Of a DNA stretch of 64,000 nucleotides, positions 52,765 to 63,731 are shown piece after piece. The translations under genes and the position numbers were made by a program. This stretch comes from Ornithodoros turicata (lineage: Eukaryota; Arthropoda; Arachnida; Ixodida; Argasidae), in NCBI RefSeq assembly GCF_037126465.1, contig NW_026999469.1, positions 1 through 64,000 on the forward strand, given 5' to 3'. How positions within the stretch are numbered: the first letter of the stretch is position 1; each line of letters begins with the position of its first letter. The notes below the pieces were generated by a model. That model worked only from the letters and a program-made list of their open reading frames with translations. It did not search any database and had not been told where the DNA came from.

Positions 52765-54552
52765 TTATTCATCCAACACGCTCTTCATTTCCTCACACTT
52801 CTTTCTCCATAGGCTCTGGTGCTTTGCAAGCCAAGCTACCAGTCTCTCACCGAGGTATGCTAGGCAACTGACGAGTAATCCACCAATGAGTACGACGAAA
52901 GCGGGCCTCAAATCAGCCACAGTAAAGGGAGTGACCCCCTGATCATCTTGATTAGTTGTTTCACTGTTTCTCTTATAAGAGCTCTTGAAGTCGTCCAAGG
53001 ACCTTGCCCTCTCGTACAGTCCTGCCTCGAATCCTTGTGTTATCAATTTCTTGAGGGCTGCCCTGTAAGGTGACCCGAAGTGTACGATAGGTCCAGAAGG
53101 CTTCTCACCGTCAATGATCTCTCGAAAGCCGAAAGTATCATTTGGGAGAACCTTTATGCACTCGTTCAAGTCCTCAACTTTTGCCAGATAAACTAGATAT
53201 CTTGCAAGACGCGCAAAAAGGCAGTTGCATCGTGGTGCGAAGCTAGTATCCACGCCTGTGTAACGCATCCTTCGCCAGATATGGGGTGTGCGGTAAACGC
53301 ATAAGCACACCCTCCTGTTACTGTTGTGTCGTAACAGCGATGCCATGTCATAAATTCCATCTTCTAGCGGGACACTTCGGAGAAGAGACGTTAGAGATCC
53401 CTTGTAGACAGTGGACAGCGTCAGCACAAAGAACAGCCACGACACAAGGATAATTCGAATAGAAGTCAATCTCTGATGGTCAGATGACAGCAGCCCCGGA
53501 CTGGCCGTCGAAAAAAGTGACGTTGTGTAGAAGGCCGACAATCTGTAAAAGGTGGGTGATCTTCCAGCAGCTGTTTTGAAGACGAGGAATGTCATGGTAG
53601 AACAAAACAGCACCGCACAAAATACGCACGTCCAGACGCTGTAGCTAAATGGCAAGACAATGACCACTTCTTTTGCCTGTGGCTTCCGAGCCTTTCCGAA
53701 GAGTACGAAATAAGTGGGTCCCCAGTACGCGGTATTGGTGCTAAATGTCCAGTAATATAAGTCGTACGGGTCCAGTAATACGTCCGTTGCATTTAACAGA
53801 AAATTATAAAACTGCAACAGAACCGCTATTTGTGGCGTGGTGGAGTTGAATATATTCAGTCTTGTCTCTGGGAGGGTTGCATGTTGATCGACGCTGCAGT
53901 TCTTGTGACGGAGGTGTTCAAAAAAAGTAATAGAGTTTGTGTATCCACATACAGGGCCATGGACGCAGTCGACTCGAAGTGTCCTTCCATTGAGTTCTAC
54001 TGAGACAGGCTCCGTAAGTTTCTTCGCAAATTCAGCCTTCGGCAGATGTGACAAACGATACATAAAAAAACGATCCGGAGTAAAATCTGGTGCTAGGAAC
54101 GCTGTACTATTGATTAGAAATATGTGCGAAAATGTTCCTATGAAGCTGGGAGTGTGAAAATATTCGCTCGATACGACGTTGTCCGCGTACAGAGTAATTG
54201 ACGGCGTGCGTAGCCCTTGCGATCTGAAACCCTTCATTTGTAGCCTCCTGAAATCGTCTAAGCTACAAACCACTTTTAGTGCTCGCGAAACCTTGTACCG
54301 GAAATAGTCACTCTTGAAGTGGTGCTGGACAGTGATGACGATCTGGTGACGAAGGGATTGCGTGAGACGGGAGAAGACCCAGCTGTGCTGAGCTGCACAT
54401 TTGGGAGTCATTAAGATCCCGAGGCTGCGGCCGCCGAAATGCTTGTTCATGTAGTCGATGAAACTGACAGATGTAGTGAACTTCTCCCATGGCTCTTGCG
54501 AGAGACTAACTTGCAACATCACCACAAAGGTAACGAATGCAAACGAACGCAT
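52765..54552 (-). CDS. Divergent ionotropic receptor, intact single exon (copy C)
   Basis: 595 residues from ATG 54552 (frame is open 19 codons further up but without ATG) to TAA... at 52765. Residues 1-18 (MRSFAFVTFVVMLQVSLS) form a signal peptide; 19-300 are the extracellular and S1 region. Transmembrane 1 is about 304-325 (VWTCVFCAVLFCSTMTFLVF), the pore stretch 326-365, transmembrane 2 about 366-390 (WLFFVLTLSTVYKGSLTSLL, the iGluR/IR-typical Y-x-G-S-L-T-S-L-L), S2 391-545, transmembrane 3 about 551-568 and a short basic tail. This is the architecture of ionotropic receptors, ligand-gated cation channels of arthropod chemosensory cells. Canonical glutamate-contact residues are not evident, so it is a divergent IR with unknown ligand. 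It is the only undamaged one of the IR copies here; expression is unknown. Confidence 0.9.
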   Translation of the reverse strand: MRSFAFVTFVVMLQVSLSQEPWEKFTTSVSFIDYMNKHFGGRSLGILMTPKCAAQHSWVFSRLTQSLRHQIVITVQHHFKSDYFRYKVSRALKVVCSLDDFRRLQMKGFRSQGLRTPSITLYADNVVSSEYFHTPSFIGTFSHIFLINSTAFLAPDFTPDRFFMYRLSHLPKAEFAKKLTEPVSVELNGRTLRVDCVHGPVCGYTNSITFFEHLRHKNCSVDQHATLPETRLNIFNSTTPQIAVLLQFYNFLLNATDVLLDPYDLYYWTFSTNTAYWGPTYFVLFGKARKPQAKEVVIVLPFSYSVWTCVFCAVLFCSTMTFLVFKTAAGRSPTFYRLSAFYTTSLFSTASPGLLSSDHQRLTSIRIILVSWLFFVLTLSTVYKGSLTSLLRSVPLEDGIYDMASLLRHNSNRRVCLCVYRTPHIWRRMRYTGVDTSFAPRCNCLFARLARYLVYLAKVEDLNECIKVLPNDTFGFREIIDGEKPSGPIVHFGSPYRAALKKLITQGFEAGLYERARSLDDFKSSYKRNSETTNQDDQGVTPFTVADLRPAFVVLIGGLLVSCLAYLGERLVAWLAKHQSLWRKKCEEMKSVLDE

Positions 54553-54610
54553 TTCGAGACCGTCGTTATTGAGAGAATGTGAAAGGCATTCTGCTGTAAC
54601 GCTGTCCAAG

Positions 54611-54764
54611 GCCCTATTCTCGTCAAAGTAATCGACCTCGTTTACTTTGTGTCTTGCCGGTCATTGGTCGTCACGCCTTGGTGGTCACGCCTCATTCATG
54701 TAACGACCAATGAGAGGCAATGACGCAAAGTAATCGAGGTCGATTACTTTGACAGGAATAGGGC
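54611..54764. mobile_element. ~154 bp MITE in the IR leader
   Basis: Left GCCCTATTCTCGTCAAAGTA and right (inward) GCCCTATTCCTGTCAAAGTA are inverted repeats, continuing with ATCGACCTCG(T/A)TTACTTTG for about 43 bp. Blocks A and B read straight through here (GT(C)CAAGACA), so this insertion, 59 bp upstream of the start codon, is specific to copy C. Confidence 0.85.
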
Positions 54765-55535
54765 CCCAGGACAGAAATTGAGGTATTAACCGCTGGCGTT
54801 CCTGATACGTTCGTGATGTGTTCGTGTGCGCAGCATGCTCTAGACACGCCTGTTTTCGAAGCCACTCAACACCTTCTTCAAACAGGCGTAACCATGTTTC
54901 ACGATTCATCGAGAAGAGTGCTGTCGTAGAGGAGACAGTGGCCTGGTATCTGACGAATAAATCACCGCTCCATCGAGATTATATGGTTGATTTCTAACGG
55001 CCAATGCGACTGGTGGATCGCACATGGGGTAAGCATGTCTTAGCCTCTTGATTTATCTTGATTTATCGAACTCTTGATTTATCGCAGCAAATCCTCTTCC
55101 ATCAAGCAGAATCATCCAATCTTCTGAACTTTCTAAGAACAGAACATCAATCGCATAGCATTGCGACGAATTATAAGGTTATCGCTCCTGATTCGAAGAG
55201 CGTGGAGGCGTTCGTGGAGGCGTTCTTTTTGTAGTAATTTAGATATAGGATGCTTGCTACAGAAGGGGGGGGGGGGGATCGGCTAGTCGTTGTTGGCCAC
55301 ACAGAAGTGGGTGTCGTCACGACTACAGTCAAGGCGTACGCCCCTCTCTCTCTCTCTTCAAATCAGAAGCGATAACCCTATCATTGTTGCAGTGGTTGGC
55401 GCACAACGAACTATGCTGGGAAGGTCTGTTGTGAGAGGGTAAGGAGGATTCATGTGAGGAAGTATGGTATGTCAACTCGAACCGTTTCAGTCGGGTTCAT
55501 GTAACCGCGGCTATTGCAGTGTCCTCACACACGTA
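54765..55535 (-). repeat. 5' flank of IR copy C (block C)
   Basis: Continues the leader (upstream ORF MNRETWLRLFEEGVEWLRKQ from 54909) and the flank shared with blocks A and B up to the GTAACCGCGGCTATTG motif at 55501. It ends where the LINE starts. Confidence 0.8.
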
Positions 55536-56183
55536 TTCTGGCTAAATTAGATAATATCGATTCTAAGATAGCGGCGCATGAAACGATGTTAACGGCCATT
55601 AGCAGTAAGCTGAGTGGAGCAGAAGAGCAGATTGAAACCTTGAAGAAAGTGGTAGCGCATCAGGCAAACGATCTTGGAAAGCTTCATCACCAAGTTAAGG
55701 AACTACAGTATAAAAATGTTGACCTTGAAGATAGAAGTAAAAGACAGCATCTAGTTTTTTATGGCATTGAAGACAACAGCTCCGAAACATGGGATCAGAG
55801 TTAATCACCAATAGAAGAGATTTGTAAAGCAAACTTGGGGATAGATTTAAAAACCATCGAGAGAGCGCATATAGTCGGTCGTTATAAAGAACAATTTAAG
55901 CGACCAGTCATTGTGAACTTTGCCTCTTACAAGGAAAAACAATAAAACAAAAGTTATGTCTAAAGCAAGAAACTTCAAGGGAATGGCATACAGCGTCGAC
56001 CAGGATTATTCCATTGAAACGCGACGCACTACAAAGAAACTTTGGGAATATGCGAAAGCAGTGAGAGCCCGGGAAGACAGCCGTGTAAATCTCAAACACG
56101 ATAGGCTCGTCGTTGACGGAAAAACTTTTGTGTGGGATAAAGAAAAAGGCGAAGTTGTTCCCAGTTCGAAAGCACAGAGATGA
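55536..56183 (+). pseudogene. LINE ORF1 fragment
   Basis: A coiled-coil stretch (LDNIDSKIAAHETMLTAISS, IETLKKVVAHQANDLGKLHH) is followed by LEDRSKRQHLVFYGIED, then after a stop by IDLKTIERAHIVGRY, RPVIVNFASYKEK and, after a frameshift, ARNFKGMAYSVDQDYS and DGKTFVWDKEKGEV. This matches L1-ORF1p-like RNA-binding proteins of many LINEs (coiled coil, RRM-like, C-terminal domain). The N-terminus is missing. Confidence 0.75.
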
Positions 56184-56217
56184 CGACGAACCAAAACAAT
56201 TCCTCTGCCTCGTGAAA

Positions 56218-56557
56218 TAGTTGCACTTGTAATATACTGCAGGAGCGTTGTAAATAAAGTTGAAGACCTGGCAGGTCTGATTGAGTCCGTAAAAGCTGAC
56301 ATAGTATTTGGAACAGAATCATGGTTAAATTCATGTATTCAAAACGAGGAGGTGTTTCCTGAAGACTTCAATGTTTATCGAAAGACAGGACCAGCCGAGG
56401 CAGAGGTGTTTTTATTTTAGTTTACACATCGTTAAGGTCATGAGAGCTCGATGTTGGTTGTAACACCGCAGAAATTGTTAGGTGTACAGTTAGTTTTGCT
56501 AATTGCTCACATGCACTGGGCGTTTTCTATCGCCCGCCTGGATCGGATGCTGGACTA
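56218..56557 (+). pseudogene. LINE endonuclease fragment
   Basis: Reads YCRSVVNKVEDLAGLIESVK, then IVFGTESWLN and VFPEDFNVYRK, and, after frameshifts, ALGVFYRPPGSDAGLF. These are typical blocks of the apurinic/apyrimidinic-type endonuclease domain that nicks the target. The domain is cut off by the foldback element, and about 100 residues are missing. Confidence 0.75.
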
Positions 56558-57922
56558 TTCGCGTGGCGGACAAGGAGAAGAGACACCCTAGTGGGATTCA
56601 GCTTAACTATTGGGAGAGCGCGTTTCGGGCTGTTCCACTCGCGTGTAGGGGTGTTTGATTGTTGCTCAAACGCCTCCAAGGCAAGCGGGCGTTGGTTTCT
56701 GAAGACGCCGTTATCGGGATGGCGATCGTTTGTGTTGCTTATGTGAGATGATATGCTGGATGATATCGGTAATATGGGCGGTATTCGAGGCATGGCCGCG
56801 TTGACAGCTAAGAATGATCGTGTGCACTCTAATGAACTAGCAATGATGCTGTATCAACTCGAGACGAAATAAACGAGGATAAAACAACTTTATTTTGTTA
56901 ATAGCAAGATTTATCTCCTTCTGTGGCGACGCTCTACACCATTGCTGATGGTAACATGGTGAAATAAGGATAGAAGTGCATCATACATTCATTTGACTCA
57001 GGAAATAATGAAATTAAGTGAGCCGTAGTAGGTGTGAGGCAGTGATCTCCGCATTATGACATAGGGTACCGAAACGGCAATTGAAACATGGCAACTTGTG
57101 AATTTTCATGTCGCTAGACTTGCGGGTGTTCTTGACAGTCAATACATTGTTGGATAAAGAAGGTTCGCGTAGACATAACCTGTGATCTGCATAAACTGCT
57201 ATAACGTTGAACATACGACTTCAGAGAGGAAACTAACACATACAGTTCCAAAGGGTTTGAAGCTCTTCACCCGGCGACGACTGAACGCCCCAAACTGCTA
57301 GGCAGCATATCTCAAGGCATGGGTTAGTCCCGGGACAGTCCGAATATGTACAATGATGTATTGACCGTCAAGAACACATGCAAATGTAGCTACATCAAAG
57401 GAAAGGCACAAGTTGTCTTGTTTCAATTGCCACCTACTACGGCTGACTTAATTTCATTATTCCCTGAGTCAAATAAATGTATCATGTACTTCTATCGTTA
57501 TTTCATCATGTTACCGTCAGCAATAATGCAAAGCATCGCCAAACAAGGAGATGAAACTTTCCAATCACAATCACAAAATAAAGTTGTTTTATCCTCGTTT
57601 ATTTCGTTATTTCGTCTCGAGTTGATACAGCATCATTGCTAGTTCATTAGAGTGCACACGATCATTCTTAGCTGTCAACGCGGCTATGCCTCGAATACCG
57701 CCCATATTACCGATATCATCCAGCATATCATCTCACATAAGCAACACAAACAATCGCCATCCCGATAACGGCGTCTTCAGACACCAACGCTCGCCTGCCT
57801 TCGAGGCGTTTGAGCAACACTCAAACACCCCTACACGCGAGTGGAACAGCCCGAAACGCGCTCTCCCAATAGTTCAGCTGAATCCCACTAGGGTGTCTCT
57901 CCTCCTTCTCCGCCACGCGAAA
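56558..57922. mobile_element. Foldback-type element with ~600 bp inverted arms
   Basis: Left arm 56558-57160 and right arm 57345-57922 are inverted copies with a middle of about 180 bp. Arms start TTCGCGTGGCGG and share, among others, ACACCCCTACACGCGAGTGG-like, GATATCATCCAGCATATCAT, GCATCATTGCTAGTTCATTA and GGTCAATACAT/ACAGTCAATACAT stretches. The right arm lacks about 45 bp present at 57037-57080. Mirror-image ORFs starting MPRIPPILPISSSISSHISN occur in both arms (minus 56793, plus 57686). Long inverted arms with little between them fit Foldback-like elements; the target duplication was not seen. Confidence 0.85.
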
Positions 57923-59697
57923 CGGCGTTGAAGTTAAGGTTGCGGGGAGCTGTACCTACCCGTGAAGACGATATACTTGATCTTTTTCTTAGCAATTGTC
58001 CAAATACTGTTAAATACGTTAATGTTATTCCTGGCATTAGTGATCATGAAGCTGTTGCAGTTACTTTGAATAGTCAGAGTGTACGTAATAAGTTAAACAA
58101 CGTCCAGAAGAGTCTACTTTTTTTATAACGGGGACTACGGGAGTATACCAGAAAAACGTTTTGACTACCTGCCTGTGTTTGAGTGCTTGTCCGAAGAACA
58201 TAACATTCACGAGCTATGGCAGTTATTTAAGAGAAAACTACTAGCACTGGTAAACCAGCCTATACCAAATGTGAATTCATTTAAACTCGGTAAACGCAAG
58301 AAGCCTTGGGCTAATAAAGACGTATTAAATATTGTTAAGCGAAGAAGAAAGGCCTATCTTGTTTTCAAAAGGACTGGACGAAATGAAGATCTCCAAAGTT
58401 TACGCGATGTTACGAGAGAATATAGGTCAAAAATTAAAATAGCGAAGGAAAATTATTTTAATAAATTACATGAGCAGATGAAAACAAATCTTAAAATTTT
58501 TGGAAGTACATAAAAAGTTGTAGGAAGGATCATATTGGAATAAGTGAAATTACTCATGAAGATGTCGCCATTACAGACGACGTTCAAATAGCTACGTGTT
58601 TGAATAACTACTTCTGTTCTGTGTTTCTAGCGGAGACTTCTTGTCCTTTTGACTTACCCTCTTGTCACATTCCGTTAATGCAACCGGTCCAGTTGAGCGT
58701 AGCTGGAATAGAGGCACTACTCGAAACGATAGATGAAACGAAGCATATGGTCCGGACGGTATATCCTCGAGGATGCTTCGTCGTTGTGCGCGACCTATAT
58801 CGTTATACCTTTACTTGTTGTATGAAAGATCACTTTCTACGAGTATTTTACCCGATGACTGGAAGAAGGCGTGCGTCGTTCCCATACATAAGGGTTCCCG
58901 GAAGGAAGCCACAAATTACCGGAAAATTTGATTAACGGCTGTGTCATGCAAAATTATCGAGCACGTTCTCTACAAAGCGATAATGGAGCACCTGACGGAG
59001 AATAATTTACTGACCAGACAACAACATGGATATCGTAAGGGCGTTTCTTGTGTCACACAACTTGTTGAATTCTATCATGATATTGCAAAAGAATGGATAG
59101 TGGAAGACAAGTAGATTGTATTTTTTTAGATTTTCGGAAAGCATTCGACACCGTATCTTATCCGCATTTGTTGTATAAACTTAAAATGCTAAACATAAAT
59201 GTGTTTGTTATAAAATGTATTGAGAACTACCTATTCGATCGTTCCCGGTGCGTTGTATTGAACAGCAAAAGTTCTTCCTATGTAAATGTGACATCTGGCG
59301 TTCCGCAGGGATCCGTCCTGGGCCCACTTTTGTTTTTAGTTTATATTAATGACATTGTGAGTGATGTTTTTTCCTGTGTCCGCTTGCTCGCGGATGACTG
59401 TGTTTTGTACCGTCGGATTGATCATTTAAGCGATAGTGTCCAATTACAAAACGACATAGAACGTGTCCAGAAGTGGTGTAATGACTGGATGATGACTATG
59501 AATCCTAAAAAGTGTGTTCACATTCCAGTTACACGCAAGAAAAAAACAATCAGAACGCAGTATTTTATAAACGGTGAGGCCATTGACATAAAGAACTCTG
59601 CTAAATATTTAGGTGTTACGATTACAAGTGATTATTCCTGGAACGCCCACATTGATAATGTGGTTTTCAAGGCCGGAATGACACTAAGTCTCGAGGC
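57923..59697 (+). pseudogene. LINE reverse transcriptase, multiply frameshifted
   Basis: After REDDILDLFLSN and GISDHEAVAVTL (end of the endonuclease), 58175-58513 carries the linker (KKPWANKDVLNIVKRRRKAY). RT follows: YGPDGISSRMLRR, KKACVVPIHKGS (frame-shifted), VSCKIIEHVL, QQHGYRKGVSCVTQL, CIFLDFRKAFDTV, TSGVPQGSVLGPLLF and the catalytic LLADDCVLY box (ADD). NPKKC and YLGVTITSDYSWNAHI follow. The pattern is that of the CR1/L2/Rex1/Jockey assemblage; the clade was not resolved. It ends at GMTLS next to D2. Confidence 0.85.
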
Positions 59698-60902
59698 GAT
59701 AACGTAAGGAGGCAATCAAGTACTTTGCATGACATTTGCGTGAAGTAGATTTTATGAGTAGTTTCTTTATGGTGAGCAATTCGAGTCAACCTGGTCCACC
59801 TTCTCATTTCCACTGATACCGTAGTGCCCTGGGATCCACTGGATGATGATGTTGTTGCCCTCTGTTTCGGCAGATTTGTATGCTGCGATAACACTGTAGA
59901 CGACCGGCGCAAGTCTTCGAACTTGGCAAAATTTATCTTCGAAAAACAGCTTTCATGTTAAATAAACCAGTTTTAAAGTTACGTACTGGAGCTAAGGAAG
60001 CCCCACCGACAGTAACACCATGATGACGTAGGCCAGGGACAGGAAAGGGGGCGCGGGGCAGAAGATTGTCCGCAACGAGAAGGAAAGAAAAATAAGGAGA
60101 GAGTGTGACGTCATTCCGCTCGGTTCAGGAAGTGTGGGTGAAGGAAATCAACTGAGCCAAACAATTATCCATCTAGCTAGAAGCAGTTCGCCGAAGATCT
60201 TAATCGTGTACCTTAATCGTAGCTTAATTGAAGCGTAATTGCATCTCCTAAAACTTCGCAGCGTGGAGCAACACTGCTACGAAATTTAACCCATCACTTC
60301 TGCGTCCGTAGTATCTCGCAATTATGCCGCTCTACGCATGACCCTTCGTTTTCGTCCCGGACTCCTAGGTGTAGTGACGTCTCACCGCAGATTGTTCGGC
60401 TCCGGTCACCTGACCTACATGACGCGCTGAGGACGTGCACGTGGTCGTCGCTTCCAATACACGTTCGTGATTGGGAAACAAACGGCAGCGCTCCCTCCTG
60501 GGTTTTCTTTCTTCCTTGATCTCCGAGTTCATCTGCTTCGCGTTCACATCGCAATCCCAATTCTGCAGTGTACGCTCAGTGAAAAGTGCTAGATAAATAC
60601 GCCGCCTTTGGCTTATGAGTATGATTCTGCCACGGTGTTAGCACGTCCGGCGATAGTCCAGCGATATTCATGATATGATCACAGAGTCTTCGCGACTTGT
60701 AGACGACCGCCCGCCCGCCGGTCGCCAGAGTGCGCTCCCTGATTGGACATGTGTGACAGGGGATTAGCCAGGGGGTTCAAACCCTTCCCGGAATTGTACC
60801 TTTCGTTGTGCATTTGGCATTTGGGAGAGGGAAGCACAGGGGAAATCCCCATCCTCCTGTTAAAGACCCCATAGACCCCCCTCCCCCCCCCCCCCGAAAT
60901 AT

Positions 60903-61065
60903 TGTCACGAAGCGGAATGGGTCGGCGAGTCGCCGAATAAACAGCGAACGGTTTATTAGACTACTTGGTAGCAAAAGTGAGCAAGCACAAGAGTGATAGC
61001 TCTCTGAACACAACTGAGTCCAAAGAATGAATGCCCTGGAAGTTTCGCGATGATGATTCGTGGCA
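60903..61065. mobile_element. Solo LTR-like insertion, 163 bp
   Basis: Starts TGTCACGA and ends TCGTGGCA (near-perfect 8 bp inverted ends), with ATAT on both sides (60899-60902 and 61066-61069). D1 lacks it at the same place. It contains CGAATAAACAGC, a possible poly(A) signal. No internal region, so a solo LTR of a short-LTR family is the likeliest reading. Confidence 0.65.
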
Positions 61066-61810
61066 ATATTTTCTGCCTACTACCCTGGCGTGTGACGTTT
61101 TTGTGTGATATCCAGAAGCACAAACTCACCATATTCTGAACGCCGGCTCTTGTAATACACTGCATGAAATCGCACGGAAACTACTACGCTCTTTGGTGTC
61201 GAATTTTTGAGGTTACTGTCGAGGGATAAAAAAAAACGGCGTTATAGTTTCGGATTCAGCCTGGACGGATGCGGCAGTCCCTTTAAAGAACAGCTTCAGC
61301 TTCAAGGGGCTCGCTAAACGGGCAGAGGCGGAATACCAATGCAAGTGGCCGACGTTTGAGAACGCGCTGAATGCTCTTATTGATTGGTAAAATAAAAAAC
61401 GTGTAATCACTGCTTTTATCATCTGCGAGTTATATATGTATTTATGGCTATTTATTATGAAGAGATCCTGGAAGCTCAGAAAGTACATAATGAAGCTGCA
61501 CTCGCTTATATCGTTTTGGATGCGTGAATTTTCAGTCCTCTTTTCGGCGGTGCGTCGCCGTCTAAATCATTTAACGCGATTATTTTTCGTTCTACTACAA
61601 TACGAACCTTATGATCAATCCTTAGTAAGGAGGCTACAGACAGATCATCTCACCCCACTTGAATGATATTGTGTCTGAACAGATGCCTTCTGAAGTGGAA
61701 GTGCGTCTTGATGAAGCCATGTGCTTGTGCGAATCAAGTGACTGAGTTCCGCACAGTGATTGCCATTGTAGACGTTCTGGTAGCCAAGTAACAAGAAGTA
61801 ATAGAGATAT

Positions 61811-63004
61811 TGTAACGACGACGAGGGCGGCGGGCCCATGCCACCACGCGCGGCCATTCCCGTTGTACCATTCTCATTCTGCTCATTAAACCATTGCCAT
61901 CACCACGCTGCGCTGCCCGTATCATTTGGTGGAGGTGCGGGCTATCCTCCTTCGCAAGCGCTCTTGTCGTGGCCATCGACGCCCCAGCCCCGACGAGACG
62001 CCAGCCCTTATGACGAGACGACGACGACCCGAAGATGTCCCAGCCCCGAAGACGCCCAACGACGCCCACGAACGACGGCAGCGCACAGTGGAGGATACCC
62101 TCGGCCCCGACCCCGTACAGGTAGTACAGCGTTCACCAAGCCCAATTCACCAGCGCCCCATCATCAGCCACCTATCCACCCTTTGTGCGTCACCATCATG
62201 CATCTCCATCGTCCGCCGCACCGTTGCCTTGCTCATCACATCGTCCACTCATCTTCCCGACATCTGCGTTGTCTCGGACCTTCTCCACCTGCTCTACAGC
62301 CCCCTGCTGACCCTGACGTGCCGCGCCCGGGGGTCGCGCCTTCGGAGGGGGGCAGTGTAACGACGACGAGGGCGGCGGGCCCATGCCACCACGCGCGGCC
62401 ATTCCCATTGTACCATTCTCATTCTGCTCATTAAACCATTGCCATCACCACGCTGTGCTGCCCGTATCATTTGGTGGAGGTGCGGGCTATCCTCCTTCGC
62501 AAGCGCTGTTGTCGTGGCCATCGACGCCCCAGCCCCGACGAGACGCCAGCCCTTATGACGAGACGACGACGACCCGAAGATGTCCCAGCCCCGAAGACGC
62601 CCAACGACGCCCACGACGGCAGCGCACAGTGGAGGATACCCTCGGCCCCGACCCCGTACAGGTAGTACAGCGTTCACCAAGCCCAATTCACCAGCGCCCC
62701 ATCATCGGCCACCTGTCCACCCTTTGTGCGTCACCATCATGCATCTCCATCGTCCGCCGCACCGTTGCCTTGCTCATCACATCGTCCACTCATCTTCCCG
62801 ACATCTGCGTTGTCTCGGACCTTCTCCACCTGCTCTACAGCCCCCTGCTGACCCTGACGTGCCGCGCCCGGGGGTCGCGCCTTCGGAGGGGGGCAGTGTA
62901 ACGACGACGAGGGCGGCGGGCCCATGCCACCACGCGCGGCCATTCCCATTGTAGCATTCTCATTCAGCTCATTAAACCATTGCCATCACCACGCTGTGCT
63001 GCCC
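61811..63004 (+). mobile_element. Tandem TRIM-like array: LTR-internal-LTR-internal-LTR
   Basis: Three 108 bp repeats (61811-61918, 62356-62463, 62897-63004) start TGTAACGACGACGAGGGC and contain CTCATTAAACC. They are separated by two nearly identical 433-437 bp internal regions. Each internal region starts GTATCATTTGGTGGAGG, a primer-binding-site-like TTTGGTGG, and ends GGAGGGGGGCAG, a polypurine tract directly before the next LTR. No gag or pol motifs. Long ORFs across the units (up to 198 residues, Pro/His/Arg-rich) exist in several frames on both strands and look like compositional artefacts. This fits a terminal-repeat retrotransposon in miniature doubled by LTR recombination. D1 lacks it. 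Confidence 0.82.
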
Positions 63005-63731
63005 AAGTCCAGGCACCTGACCTTAGACGACACCATTCATGGAGAGCCACACAAAAATTGAACAAGGGCAATTAACATGAAATGTCCAATAAAATATACA
63101 CAAAAATGGCAGTGGTGTACTATGTTATTGTGGAGACCTAGACCCGTCTCTCTTAGACCCGTCCACCTGGCCTTCTGCGACATCACGCATCCCTTCTTCA
63201 CCGCATGCAGCTGAACGTTCCGTTTACCCCACTTATGAGGCAGCTCCTCGGCCGTGTTCCGTCCGACATTGCTGCGACATGCAATGTGCGTGCTGACCTA
63301 CACTACCTGCTTATGAACTCCACCAGTCCACCAGTTGGAACGCGAGATATTGCAGCGCGGGATGCATGCAGACGTCCGTTGTCCTTTTGCCCTACGATGC
63401 GCCAACCCTGCTGGCCGGCATCGCCCCCCATCTCATCATCGTCTGTGTGTCTGTCTGTGCCTTTGTCTGCCTGCCTGTCTCTTTCTCTCTGTGTGTGTAG
63501 TCGTCGCTGGAGAACTCCCACTTGACTGACTGCGCAATTTTTGGGGGGAGATATTTCAGACACATATGTTACTGTCACCTCAGAGATTACACATATACAA
63601 CCACCTTTGTGACGATTTTGTGGCGGAGTCGCACTGCTTGCTTTAACATCTTGCTTGTACACCGAGCTATTCGAGCTATATGTGACAGGGAACGCTAAAT
63701 AGGTTTAATTTGCGAGTAAAATCGCGGTAAA

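Larger units (their letters stand above)
55536..59697 (+). mobile_element. CR1/L2-like LINE, 5'- and 3'-damaged, split by a foldback element
   Basis: Encodes a coiled-coil ORF1, an AP endonuclease and an RT in the usual non-LTR order. There are several frameshifts and stops, a 1.36 kb insertion at 56558-57922, and truncation at 59697 where duplication D2 begins. Confidence 0.85.

Noticed and set aside
61838..62434. Pro/His/Arg-rich ORFs of up to 198 residues on both strands
   Set aside because: They run through LTRs and internal regions in several frames at once, as expected from biased composition in a tandem repeat.
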